Part shown: positions 13,302 through 20,579 of the stretch, one piece after another
Position numbering within the stretch: position 1 is the first letter of the stretch
How the letters are laid out: every line of letters begins with the position of its first letter
Virus record (IMG/VR): IMGVR_UViG_3300029309_000372
Coordinates: 1 to 22,607 of that record
Strand: one strand, 5' to 3'
Length of the DNA stretch: 22,607 bases
From: a virus
Notes under the pieces: generated by a model
What the model was told of the DNA's origin: nothing
The model's database searches: none
What the model saw: the letters and a program-made list of their open reading frames with translations, nothing else
Translations under genes and position numbers: made by a program

Positions 13302-13939
13302 TGTCTGAGTTTTTAAACGGTTGGGGTCGAGGCACGTGGGGTCAGCTTGGTTACGGTGTAGGTTCAGTACCGCTTTCCATTACAGCACCTGCCGCTGGTT
13401 CAGTAGGAACACCAGTCGTAGCGGTAAATGCACAAGCAGTAGCCTCAGTAGGTGGCGTGACCGCATCTTTAGGGTCTGTAAGCGTAGTTATACAAGCCGA
13501 TTCTAATGTAACACCCTCTAGTCTATTAGCAGCTAGTAATTTAGGCACAGTTACAACAATTTCAGTAAATGGTATCAGCGTAAGTGGACTTAGTGGAACT
13601 TCTACGTTAGGCACGACAAACCTAGCAACAAACAACAACTTATCACCATTCGGTGTAGACGGTGAGGGACGCTTAGGCACTGCTACCCTAACTACAAATA
13701 ATAATTTATCAGTTTCTGGTTTAGTCAGCACCTCAGCGCTCGGCACTATTTCGACCACCACAGTAAATAGCGTTAACATTGACGGTGTATCAGCTACAAC
13801 CTCCATTGGTAGTTCAATTGTAGATGCTGAAGCTAATACAACTTTAGCACTGGATGGTGCTGCGGCTGATGTAGGCGTAGTAGCAATTTGGAGTTTAATT
13901 GACGATTCACAAACACCAAACTGGGAAGATGTTGCTTAA
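13301..13939 (+). CDS. Repetitive structural protein (212 aa)
   Basis: ATG 13301 overlaps the previous TAA. The N-terminus NGWGRGTWGQLGYG is a tryptophan/glycine motif typical of virion proteins from marine phages. From residue 35 the chain is built from about seven 22-residue units, each starting with an LGT/LGS/VGT-type triplet, ending in VWSL-type sequence (VAIWSLIDDSQTPNWEDVA). Ser/Thr/Val dominate, so a beta-rich fibre or solenoid is likely. It is followed by another fibre-type gene after 44 nt. Probable role: tail fibre, neck or decoration protein. The minus-strand frame here is a shadow of the low-complexity codons. Confidence 0.7.
   Translation: MSEFLNGWGRGTWGQLGYGVGSVPLSITAPAAGSVGTPVVAVNAQAVASVGGVTASLGSVSVVIQADSNVTPSSLLAASNLGTVTTISVNGISVSGLSGTSTLGTTNLATNNNLSPFGVDGEGRLGTATLTTNNNLSVSGLVSTSALGTISTTTVNSVNIDGVSATTSIGSSIVDAEANTTLALDGAAADVGVVAIWSLIDDSQTPNWEDVA
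13403..13936 (+). repeat. 22-residue (66-nt) tandem protein repeat
   Basis: Unit starts fall at residues 35 (VGT), 57 (LGS), 81 (LGT), 103, 125 and 147 (LGT), 169 (IGS) and 191 (VGV). Spacing is 22 residues at every step except one of 24. Middle copies share TNNNLS (for example LATNNNLSPFG and LTTNNNLSVSG). Confidence 0.8.
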
Positions 13940-13983
13940 CTTTTGCAAAAAAACAACTTATAATAATTTGAACGGAGACAGAT

Positions 13984-15003
13984 ATGCCAGCATATACAAA
14001 TGATTTAAGATTAAAAGAAATAGCAACAGGTGATGAGGCAGGCACATGGGGTGCCTCTACAAATACCAATTTAGAACTTATTGCGGAGGCTTTTAGCTTT
14101 GGCACTGAAGCTATTACAACCAACGCTGACACCCATGCAACCACAATAGCTGACGGAACAACGGATGAAGGTAGAAGTATTTACTTAAAATACACAGGCA
14201 CACTTGATTCAGCTTGTACTATTACTCTAGGACCGAATACAGTATCAAAACTTTGGTTTATCGAAAACGCAACCACAGGCTCACAGAATATTATTATTTC
14301 GCAAGGTAGTGGTGCTAATGTAACCATACCTGCTGGTGATGTAAAAGCAGTTTATTCAGACGGTGCTGGTTCTGGTGCCGCAATAGTAGACGCTTTTGCT
14401 AGTTTAAATGTAGTAGATTTGAAAGTTGAAGATGATTTGACAGTTACAGACGATGCAACTGTTGGAGGAACTTTAGGGGTTACTGGAGTTCTAACAGCTA
14501 ATGCAGGTGTTGTAGTAGATAATATTACTATTGACGGTACAGAGATAGATTTATCAAGTGGTGATTTAACATTAGATGTAGCAGGAGATATTATTCTTGA
14601 TGCAGATGGTGGCAATGTTACTTTTCAAGACGGAGGCACTGCAATTGGTGACTTGGTTAATTCATCTTCTGATTTTGTTATAGAGTCAAAAGTTCAAGAC
14701 AAAGACATAATTTTTAAAGGTGATGATGGTGGTTCTGGAATAACTGCTCTGACCCTTGATATGTCAGAAGGAGGCGCGGCTACATTTAATGACAAAATTG
14801 TTGCGACAGAATTAGACATTTCAGGCAATGTAGATGTAGATGGCACGTTAGAAACAGATGCTTTATCTATTGCGAGTACAACTGTTACTTCAACAGCAGC
14901 AGAATTAAACTTTTGTGATGGAGTAACTTCTAACATACAAACACAACTAGATACTAAAATAGGAACAGGTAAAGCCATTGCCATGGCTTTAGTATTCGGA
15001 TAA
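13984..15003 (+). CDS. Marine-phage tail fibre-like structural protein (339 aa)
   Basis: Preceded by CGGAG (13971-13975) eight bases before ATG 13984. The N-terminus LRLKEIATGDEAGTWGASTN with NTNLELIAEAFSFG is a pattern I know from structural proteins of uncultured marine phages. The central part is a series of short beta repeats (VDLKVEDDLTVTDDATVGGT, then SSGDLTLDVAGDIILDADGG) like those in trimeric fibre shafts. The end AELNFCDGVTSNIQTQL followed by DTKIGTGKAIAMALVFG resembles a fibre tip or attachment end. Likely a tail fibre or related virion surface protein. The sequence is compositionally typical of secreted beta fibres; no enzymatic site is visible. Confidence 0.75.
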   Translation: MPAYTNDLRLKEIATGDEAGTWGASTNTNLELIAEAFSFGTEAITTNADTHATTIADGTTDEGRSIYLKYTGTLDSACTITLGPNTVSKLWFIENATTGSQNIIISQGSGANVTIPAGDVKAVYSDGAGSGAAIVDAFASLNVVDLKVEDDLTVTDDATVGGTLGVTGVLTANAGVVVDNITIDGTEIDLSSGDLTLDVAGDIILDADGGNVTFQDGGTAIGDLVNSSSDFVIESKVQDKDIIFKGDDGGSGITALTLDMSEGGAATFNDKIVATELDISGNVDVDGTLETDALSIASTTVTSTAAELNFCDGVTSNIQTQLDTKIGTGKAIAMALVFG

Positions 15004-15017
15004 CATAGGAGACAATT

Positions 15018-15377
15018 ATGGCAACCCCAAATTTAGTAAATGTAACCACTGTAACTCCATTCACAATAAATGGAGCAGTAACAACTTCTAATCAAGATAT
15101 TATTGATGTGACAGCAGAAACATGTCGTAAAATTAACACAATATTGATTGCAAACGTAGATGGTACAAATGCAGCAGATGTCACTGTTTCAATATCAACT
15201 GATAATGGCAGTACCTCTCGTTCCATAGCATCGACCATTTCAGTACCAGCAGATTCAACATTATCGTTATTATCTACTACCCTTTATTTAGATGAAACAG
15301 ATATATTAAAAATACAAGGTAGTGCTAATAATGATTTAGAATACACGGTATCTGGTGAAATTTTAAATGACGCATAA
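15018..15377 (+). CDS. Small virion-type protein (119 aa)
   Basis: Good ribosome site (AGGAGA, 15008-15013) and ATG 15018. A Thr/Ser/Val-rich beta protein (NLVNVTTVTPFTINGAVTTS, then NVDGTNAADVTVSISTDNG) with an immunoglobulin-like strand pattern. The segment CRKINTILIANVDGTNAADV followed by SVPADSTLSLL resembles small structural proteins found beside fibre genes in marine phages, where the domain packs against tail proteins. This is recognition by pattern, not by search. It sits between two fibre-type genes in the same operon. Confidence 0.65.
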   Translation: MATPNLVNVTTVTPFTINGAVTTSNQDIIDVTAETCRKINTILIANVDGTNAADVTVSISTDNGSTSRSIASTISVPADSTLSLLSTTLYLDETDILKIQGSANNDLEYTVSGEILNDA

Positions 15378-15388
15378 AGAGTTAGAAC

Positions 15389-15847
15389 ATGGCTCACTTT
15401 GCAGAACTTAATAGCACCAACGAAGTAATACGAGTAATAGTAATATCTAATGATGATATTAATGCTAATGGTGGCGATTATTCTTCACAAGCAGAAACTT
15501 TTGTATCTAACTTAATTCCACACTCAGAAAATGGTGTTGCTTGGAAACAAACTTCATATAATGGCAACCAACGCAAACAATACGCGGGTATTGGATATAC
15601 TTATGATGCAGCAAAAGATAAATTTATTGCTGCGAAGCCTTTTGCCTCTTGGTCATTAGATTCTAACGATGATTGGAGTGCGCCTGTCACTTACCCTAAT
15701 GTTAAAGAAGTAAACTCTAATCCTGTTGAAATTTTTTGGGATGAAGATAATAAAAAGTGGTTAGGTAAAACTTACACAGGTAAAAATGCACAAACTATAA
15801 CAGACTATGAGTGGGATTATAGTGGTCTTTCATGGAGTGAGGTTTAA
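15389..15847 (+). CDS. Marine-phage virion protein (152 aa)
   Basis: Starts at ATG 15389. The N-terminus MAHFAELNSTNEVIRVIVIS is a hallmark of a virion protein found in many cyanophages and other marine phages, where it follows fibre genes. The centre contains GVAWKQTSYNGNQRKQYAGI and GYTYDAAKDKFIAAKPFASW, the latter a conserved KDKFI.KPF.SW segment. The C-terminus (VEIFWDEDNKKWLG, later YEWDYSGLSWSEV) is aromatic-rich. Its precise place in the particle is not clear to me. It overlaps nothing and precedes the polyglycine protein by two bases. Confidence 0.75.
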   Translation: MAHFAELNSTNEVIRVIVISNDDINANGGDYSSQAETFVSNLIPHSENGVAWKQTSYNGNQRKQYAGIGYTYDAAKDKFIAAKPFASWSLDSNDDWSAPVTYPNVKEVNSNPVEIFWDEDNKKWLGKTYTGKNAQTITDYEWDYSGLSWSEV

Positions 15848-15849
15848 TT

Positions 15850-16857
15850 ATGTCAGAGGGTAATGGTGGAATAATTGGACCAAACAATACAGTACAAACA
15901 AGCACGCAAAGTGAAGTAATAACTACTTTCAATGCTAGTGGAACCTTAACTACAGCAACACATACAAAAGAATTACAATACCTTATAATTGCAGGCGGTG
16001 GCGGTGGTGGTGGCCATCCTGTGGCTCCAACATTTACAGTAGGAACTAGAGGTGACACTTCTTCTATAGCAGGAACCCCCATAACAACTGTGGACACAGT
16101 TGGAGGCGGTGGAGGAGATACAGGTTTTTTTACACCCAACCCCGGTAATCAACCCGGAGGCTCTGGAGGAGGGGGAGGTCGTTTCGCCACAGGCACAGGC
16201 ACTACAGGTCAAGGTTTTGCAGGTGGGAATGGTATAAGAGCAGCACATGGAGGCACAGATTTATCGGGGGGTGGCGGTGGAGCAGGTAGTGTAGGAGAAA
16301 ACAATCAACCTCATAACAGTCCCAATGGTAGGCGTAGTGGAAATGGTGGTTCAGGAGTTGCATCATCAATAACTGGCTCACCTGTCACGAGAGCTGGTGG
16401 CGGAGGTGGTGCAAGCAACTATGTTAACTCTCCACAACAAACTGGTTCAGGAGGCCCGGGGGGTGGTGGAAATGGAGGAAATGGAGGGCATACAGGCTCT
16501 AGTGGTACAGCAAATACTGGAGGTGGCGGTGGTGGTTGGAGCGATGCTATTACTGGTTTCCAAAACTTTGGAGGCGGAGGTGGAGCAGGCGGTTATAGAT
16601 GTTCTGTTCCGGGTGAAAGTAGTGGTGGAGGTGCTTCGGCTGAATCCACACTAACCGTTGTAGGGGGTACACCTTACACTATAACTGTAGGAGCAGGAGG
16701 AGCAGGAGCAGCAGTACCAGAAGGCAATGGTTCAAATGGCGGTTCTGGTGTAGTTATAACCAAAGAACCAGCCGTTGATTTTGTTTCTGGTGCTTCTGGA
16801 GTTTGGAGCTTGGATGAAGTTTATGACTTTGTAAAAGCTGGAACTTGGACAAATTAG
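15850..16857 (+). CDS. Polyglycine adhesin-like tail protein (335 aa)
   Basis: Starts at ATG 15850, just after the previous stop, with GAGG at 15838-15842. After 35 residues the segment YLIIAGGGGGGG opens a glycine-rich domain (PF21722-like). At least nine further glycine runs follow, e.g. GGSGGGGGRF, SGGGGGAGS, GPGGGGNGGNGG, TGGGGGGW and FGGGGGAGG. In T4-related gp38 adhesins, similar runs fold as polyglycine type II helices carrying receptor-binding loops between them; this protein probably works likewise as a receptor-binding tip. The loops between runs are the likely variable, specificity-setting parts. The C-terminus GVWSLDEVYDFVKAGTW is a conserved end seen in marine phage fibre proteins. 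Confidence 0.75.
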   Translation: MSEGNGGIIGPNNTVQTSTQSEVITTFNASGTLTTATHTKELQYLIIAGGGGGGGHPVAPTFTVGTRGDTSSIAGTPITTVDTVGGGGGDTGFFTPNPGNQPGGSGGGGGRFATGTGTTGQGFAGGNGIRAAHGGTDLSGGGGGAGSVGENNQPHNSPNGRRSGNGGSGVASSITGSPVTRAGGGGGASNYVNSPQQTGSGGPGGGGNGGNGGHTGSSGTANTGGGGGGWSDAITGFQNFGGGGGAGGYRCSVPGESSGGGASAESTLTVVGGTPYTITVGAGGAGAAVPEGNGSNGGSGVVITKEPAVDFVSGASGVWSLDEVYDFVKAGTWTN

Positions 16858-16878
16858 CAATCTTTTACATAGTAAAAA

Positions 16879-17499
16879 ATGAATCTTAAATGGTATTATT
16901 GGTACTTTCAATCTGCTATACCAAAAAGAATTTGTGATGACATGGTGCGTTATGGTAAAGAGCAAGATAAACAAATGGCTCTCACAGGTAATTCACAAGC
17001 TGAAAATCTCAGCGAAACAGACCTTAAAAACATACAAAAGAAACGTAAATCAGACGTGGTTTGGATGTCAGACCGATGGATTTACAAAGAAATACAACCT
17101 TATATACATCAAGCAAACGCAAATGCTGGTTGGAATTTTGAATGGGATTGGTCTGAGGCCTGTCAGTTTACAGAATATAAAAAAGGTCAATTTTATGATT
17201 GGCATTGTGATTCGTATATTGAACCATATAATCAACCAGAAGACCCAAATACACATGGTAAGCTAAGAAAACTTAGCATGACTATATCTCTTACCGACCC
17301 TATAGAATATGAAGGTGGTGATTTAGAGTTTGATTTTAGAAATCAAGATGAAGCATCACAACCTAGAATATGTAAAGAAATTAGGCCAAAAGGCAGCATT
17401 ATAGTTTTTCCTTCTTTTGTTTGGCATAGGGTCACACCTGTTACTAAAGGAACACGGCACTCCTTGGTGTGTTGGAATTTAGGACATCCATTTAAATGA
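16879..17499 (+). CDS. 2-oxoglutarate/Fe(II) oxygenase, prolyl-hydroxylase-like (first of four)
   Basis: A 206-residue enzyme of the 2OG-Fe(II) dioxygenase superfamily, of the prolyl 4-hydroxylase-like type (PF13640). The Fe ligands are visible as WHCDSY (His109, Asp111) and FVWHRV (His183), and the 2-oxoglutarate arginine as KGTRHSL (Arg193). A double-stranded beta-helix core (KLSMTISLTDPIEYEGGDLEF) lies between. Such enzymes hydroxylate protein side chains or nucleobases using O2 and 2-oxoglutarate. The substrate is unknown. It follows the polyglycine protein by 21 nt without a clear ribosome site and ends in an ATGA overlap with the next oxygenase, so all four may be co-expressed. Confidence 0.85.
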   Translation: MNLKWYYWYFQSAIPKRICDDMVRYGKEQDKQMALTGNSQAENLSETDLKNIQKKRKSDVVWMSDRWIYKEIQPYIHQANANAGWNFEWDWSEACQFTEYKKGQFYDWHCDSYIEPYNQPEDPNTHGKLRKLSMTISLTDPIEYEGGDLEFDFRNQDEASQPRICKEIRPKGSIIVFPSFVWHRVTPVTKGTRHSLVCWNLGHPFK

Positions 17500-18044
17500 T
17501 TACTAATTTAAAAAACCCTATAACAGAAGATTACAAAAATTTAAAAAATTTAGTATTAAGCTATAGTTTTCCTTGGTATTATCTAAATAAAACCGTACAT
17601 GAAACAAATAAAAAAGATATGGGGTTTTTTGCTCATTGTCTATTAGGCAGACCTGTACATGAAATCGATGGGAAAAAAGTACCTGCTATACCTGAAAGCT
17701 CTTCTGGTTATTTTCATCAATGTTATTTTATTTTAAAAGAAATATTAGATTTTAATAATATAGATTTTGAAGTTATGTATCGTATGAATATAAACATGAC
17801 ACCACATAGTTGTGTGAAAGAAAGCGTGCCTCACACAGATTTAAACTTACCACATAAAGTTGTTATAGTTTACTTAAACACATTTTCAAAAGGTAGAACA
17901 GTAGTTTTAGGAGAAGATAAACAAAAATTTTATTCAAATCCAAAAGAAGATAATGTAATTTTATTTGATGGCAAATTAACACACTTTCAAGAAAGTCCTG
18001 ATAAAAATGAAAAAAGAATAGTTATGGTTGCAAACTTTCAATAG
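17496..18044 (+). CDS. 2OG-Fe(II) oxygenase-like protein (second of four)
   Basis: A 182-residue protein overlapping the previous one by four bases. The predicted iron site is PHTDLN (His113, Asp115) with THFQES (His163), and the 2-oxoglutarate arginine lies in NEKRIVMVANF (Arg174). The strand pattern between them (HKVVIVYLNTFSKGRTVVLG and DNVILFDGKLTHF) is that of the beta-helix core. This is a different subfamily from its upstream neighbour, with little local similarity. The N-terminal half has aromatic residues (SYSFPWYYLNKTVHETN) that may form the substrate pocket. Reaction and substrate unknown. Confidence 0.78.
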   Translation: MITNLKNPITEDYKNLKNLVLSYSFPWYYLNKTVHETNKKDMGFFAHCLLGRPVHEIDGKKVPAIPESSSGYFHQCYFILKEILDFNNIDFEVMYRMNINMTPHSCVKESVPHTDLNLPHKVVIVYLNTFSKGRTVVLGEDKQKFYSNPKEDNVILFDGKLTHFQESPDKNEKRIVMVANFQ

Positions 18045-18052
18045 GAGTTTAA

Positions 18053-18646
18053 ATGAGTTTTAAAACAGAAAAGTATCAGATAATTAAAGGTGCAATATCA
18101 AAAGAATTAGCAGATTTTTGTTACCAGTATTTTTTAAATAAAAGAAAAGTAGCTAGACATTTGTTTGATACCCACTACATATCACAATTTACTGAATACT
18201 TTGGAGTTTGGAATGATACACAAGTACCTGAAACTTACTCTCATTATTCTGACATAGTTATGGAAACTTTATTGCAAAAAGTAAAACCAATTATGGAAAA
18301 AGAATCAGAAACTAAACTTATAGAAACTTATTCTTATGCAAGAATTTATAAAAATGGTGATGAATTAAAACGACACAAAGATAGATATTCTTGTGAAATA
18401 TCAACGACTATGTATTTAGGTGGAGATGAGTGGCCAATATATATTGAGCCTAATATCAAAGTTAATTTGAAACAAGGCGATATGTTAATGTATCGTGGTT
18501 GTGAATTAGAACATTGGAGAGAACCCTTTGAAGGTGAAGATTGTGGACAAGTATTTTTACACTATAACAATGCAAGCAGTAAAAATGCTAAACAAAATAA
18601 ATTTGATGGTAGGCCTATGTTAGGATTACCAGCATTTTTTAAATAA
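18053..18646 (+). CDS. 2OG-Fe(II) oxygenase-like protein (third of four)
   Basis: A 197-residue protein with ribosome site AGGAG at 18044-18048. Core motif ETYSYARIYKNGDELKRHKD (91-110) carries His108 and Asp110, and GCELEHWREPF carries His154. The strand between, SCEISTTMYLGGDEWPIYIE, matches a family of oxygenases common in marine phages and bacteria, in which RHxDR and EHWRE motifs flank a WPIYI strand. In that family the distal end reads QVFLHY (166-171) rather than a plain arginine. I am confident of the fold and less sure of the substrate. It shares little with its neighbours outside the core. Confidence 0.82.
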   Translation: MSFKTEKYQIIKGAISKELADFCYQYFLNKRKVARHLFDTHYISQFTEYFGVWNDTQVPETYSHYSDIVMETLLQKVKPIMEKESETKLIETYSYARIYKNGDELKRHKDRYSCEISTTMYLGGDEWPIYIEPNIKVNLKQGDMLMYRGCELEHWREPFEGEDCGQVFLHYNNASSKNAKQNKFDGRPMLGLPAFFK

Positions 18647-18648
18647 TA

Positions 18649-19146
18649 ATGTACGAAACTTATCATTGTGATATTTTAGAAAAAATAAACAGTAAAATTT
18701 TTTTAAAAAAACTGCAATCTTTTATAAAAAAAAATCCATGTTGTAGAGACTATCCCCAATGCGAACACGCAAGAATTCAATCTAATGGAACTTTATTTAA
18801 ACATTTCAAAAAGTTAAATGACTCTATTGATACTACTGTATATAGATATTTAGGCTATCAACCAAATATTTTACATAAAAAATGTTGGGTGTTTTTAAAC
18901 AAAGCAGACGAGAAAATAGATTCTATAAGGCATAATCACGTATATGATTCTAAAAAATTTAGCATATCAGCAATAGCGTATTTAACTGAAACTGATTTTG
19001 GAACTAGATTTTGTGATGGCGAAAAAATAAAACCGCAAGTAAATCATTGGAATGTATTTGATTCAAGACTTTATCATCAAGCTGAAGAAGGTGTACCAAA
19101 AATAGATAGATATGTGTTAGCTTTTGATGTGGTTATAGGCGACTAG
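18649..19146 (+). CDS. Oxygenase-like protein with variant metal site (fourth of four)
   Basis: A 165-residue protein starting two bases after the previous stop, without a visible ribosome site. The C-terminal half matches the pattern of putative 2OG-Fe(II) oxygenases of the PF13759-like kind: SIRHNHVYDSKKFSISAIAY (His95, His97), GTRFCDGE, then VFDSRLYHQAEEG (His143) and KIDRYVLAFDVV (Arg154). The first motif is HxH where the classical site is HxD; this could be a subfamily feature or a sign of a changed metal site. Cysteines CC (31-32), C38 and C79 are not arranged as a zinc site. Function unknown, oxygenase fold inferred. Confidence 0.6.
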   Translation: MYETYHCDILEKINSKIFLKKLQSFIKKNPCCRDYPQCEHARIQSNGTLFKHFKKLNDSIDTTVYRYLGYQPNILHKKCWVFLNKADEKIDSIRHNHVYDSKKFSISAIAYLTETDFGTRFCDGEKIKPQVNHWNVFDSRLYHQAEEGVPKIDRYVLAFDVVIGD

Positions 19147-19158
19147 ACAATTTTACAC

Positions 19159-19164
19159 TATAAT
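19159..19164 (+). promoter_or_regulatory. Perfect -10 hexamer in a 60-nt gap
   Basis: TATAAT at 19159-19164 lies in the intergenic gap before the gene at 19207. No -35 box lies at 16-18 nt, so it may need an activator or be chance. A similar lone TATAAT occurs at 13959-13964, ahead of the fibre gene at 13984. Confidence 0.3.
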
Positions 19165-19206
19165 ATTAGTAACTCTGCAATACATATTTTATTTAAGGAG
19201 AATAAT

Positions 19207-19368
19207 ATGAGTTTTTTGAAAAAATTATGGGGTAATTTAACCAATACAGAAGAAGTAAAAGTTAGAACACGTAACAAAAAAGGACACTATGTAGCTGACG
19301 ACAAATCTACACCAAATGTAAATGAAGCTTGGACTACTAAAAGAATAAAAAAAACATCTAAAAAGTAA
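19207..19368 (+). CDS. Small basic protein (53 aa)
   Basis: ATG 19207 follows AAGGAG (19195-19200) by six bases. The product, MSFLKKLWGNLTNTEEVKV then RTRNKKGHYVADDKSTPNVN, is strongly basic, with an N-terminal amphipathic helix (SFLKKLWGNL). The KKGHYVADDKSTPNVNEAW segment is a pattern I associate with small phage proteins placed near lysis genes, but I cannot name the family. Its stop overlaps the nuclease ATG by one base (TAATG), so the two are translated in tandem. A lone -10 hexamer lies upstream. Confidence 0.6.
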   Translation: MSFLKKLWGNLTNTEEVKVRTRNKKGHYVADDKSTPNVNEAWTTKRIKKTSKK

Positions 19369-19748
19369 TGGCTAAATCACCAGATGCGTTTGTTTACAAC
19401 GCAACCCTAGAACGTATTGTTGACGGAGACACATTTGATTGTTGTCTTGATTTAGGGTTTGACGTTAAATTGCATAAGCAAAGAGTACGTTTAGCTCAAA
19501 TTGATACCCCAGAATCCAGAACAAGAGATTTAGCAGAAAAAAAATTAGGCTTAGCTGCAAAAGCTAGGCTTAAAGAATTGTGTGTAGGTAAAATTAAAAT
19601 CAAATCTTTAGGCAAAGGCAAGTACGGAAGAATACTTGGAATACCCTATACAGAAGATGGTAAAGATATTTGTCAAATACTTATAGATGAAGGACATGCA
19701 GTTTTTTACGATGGAGGCAAAAAAACTAAAGTTTGGGGTGATTACTAA
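19368..19748 (+). CDS. Thermonuclease (staphylococcal nuclease-like)
   Basis: A 126-residue SNase-fold Ca-dependent nuclease. Relative to staphylococcal nuclease, the active-site set is intact: VDGDTFD (Asp19, Asp21), RLAQIDTPES with Arg41, Asp46, Thr47 and Glu49 in the canonical +5, +6, +8 spacing, and GKYGR with Arg88. There is no signal peptide, so it acts inside the infected cell or is released at lysis. Possible roles are degradation of host DNA or RNA, or processing during packaging. Located between the oxygenases and the CsgF/G module; its stop overlaps the next ATG by one base. Confidence 0.88.
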   Translation: MAKSPDAFVYNATLERIVDGDTFDCCLDLGFDVKLHKQRVRLAQIDTPESRTRDLAEKKLGLAAKARLKELCVGKIKIKSLGKGKYGRILGIPYTEDGKDICQILIDEGHAVFYDGGKKTKVWGDY

Positions 19749-20098
19749 TGGACGCAGCCGTCACAGTAATACAAGAAGTAGGCTTTCCTATAGCAGCAGC
19801 AATAGGATTAGGTTGGTTTATCTACAAGCTTGTTATAAGAATAGTTGATGGCATGGAGCAAAAATTAGATATTGTTGATGAAAAAGTAGCACAACAAATT
19901 AGTGCCATAGAAGAACGATTAGGCACTAAACTTGACTCGCAACATGGTATTTTAGTAGCATTGATAGATAGAGTTCGCAGTTTAGATAATGAAATCATAA
20001 GACAAGATACTCTTATAAAAACTATACTAGGCGTGCCACAATTAATAAATAGCAATAAAATTGCTAAAGCAGAAAGAGATGACCAAAGAAAAGATTGA
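19748..20098 (+). CDS. Single-span membrane protein with coiled coil (holin-like candidate)
   Basis: A 116-residue protein: a short outside tail (MDAAVTVIQEV), one transmembrane helix (GFPIAAAIGLGWFIYKLVI, about 12-31), then a long charged helical region (EQKLDIVDEKVAQQISAIEE and onward), consistent with a cytoplasmic coiled coil. The VGFPIAxAI start resembles small YvrJ-like or BhlA-like phage proteins, some of which act as holins. No endolysin is visible in the window, so a lysis role rests on fold and position only. It overlaps csgF by 20 bases. Start ATG 19748 uses TAATG coupling to the nuclease. Confidence 0.6.
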   Translation: MDAAVTVIQEVGFPIAAAIGLGWFIYKLVIRIVDGMEQKLDIVDEKVAQQISAIEERLGTKLDSQHGILVALIDRVRSLDNEIIRQDTLIKTILGVPQLINSNKIAKAERDDQRKD

Positions 20099-20579
20099 TA
20101 AAGAAGAATTAGAAAGATATAGACTTACAATAAGCTTGGTTTTTATAGGTTTTATATTATTTATTGGAGTTATTGCGATTAATTTAAAAGCAGACACTAT
20201 TACACATAAATTTAAGTCACCCTCATTTAGTGGTGTCGGCACTTCTAGTCATTATCTGACAATTGAAAATCAACAGTACACTCGTAAGCTTACTATTAAA
20301 GAAGAAATAAAAGCTTTACAAGATGAAATAGAAAGAGAAAAAGAGAACTCGACCCTAGCTAGGTTTATGCGTAATTTAGAATCAAGAGTGTACGCTGAAC
20401 TCTCTCGTCAATTAGTAAATAATTTATTTGGCGAAACACCGCAAAGCGAAGGTGTCATTACTTTAGAGGGAAATACAATTGAATATACGAGTGATGGCGT
20501 AACACTAACCCTAAAAATTACAGAAGCAGATGGCACAGTTACGGAAATCATCATACCTATTGGCACTTTTACTTTCTAG
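20079..20579 (+). CDS. csgF: CsgF-like curli assembly protein
   Basis: A 166-residue CsgF homologue. ATG 20079 is chosen over TTG 20061: it gives a charged n-region and overlaps the preceding gene by only 20 nt. A hydrophobic helix (SLVFIGFILFIGVIAI) precedes DTITHKFKSPSFSGVGTSSH, which lines up with the mature start of E. coli CsgF (GTMTFQFRNPNFGG). That segment inserts into the CsgG channel in the known curli complex. Further matches are SRVYAELSRQLVNNLFGE and the beta C-terminus (GNTIEYTSDGVTLTLKITEA). A charged stretch (EIKALQDEIEREKENS) is inserted compared with E. coli. The signal helix is preceded by an unusually long n-region (about 15 residues). Order csgF-csgG is as in bacteria. Its 3' end overlaps csgG by 50 nt. 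Confidence 0.82.
   Translation: MTKEKIDKEELERYRLTISLVFIGFILFIGVIAINLKADTITHKFKSPSFSGVGTSSHYLTIENQQYTRKLTIKEEIKALQDEIEREKENSTLARFMRNLESRVYAELSRQLVNNLFGETPQSEGVITLEGNTIEYTSDGVTLTLKITEADGTVTEIIIPIGTFTF

Noticed and set aside
13351-13806. Long minus-strand frame (151 codons) opposite the 22-residue-repeat gene
   Set aside because: It is the complement of low-complexity Thr/Ser/Val codons; the + strand frame has clear start coupling and protein repeats.
13943-13964. TTGCAA and TATAAT before the gene at 13984 as a sigma70 promoter
   Set aside because: The spacer is only 10 nt, too short for sigma70 recognition.
15973-16654. Extra frames on both strands within the polyglycine gene
   Set aside because: GGN-rich DNA stays open in several frames by composition alone.
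19150-19170. CACTATA within ACACTATAATATTAG as a T7-type promoter
   Set aside because: Only the seven-base core matches, there is no phage RNA polymerase gene in the window, and a host -10 hexamer explains it equally well.
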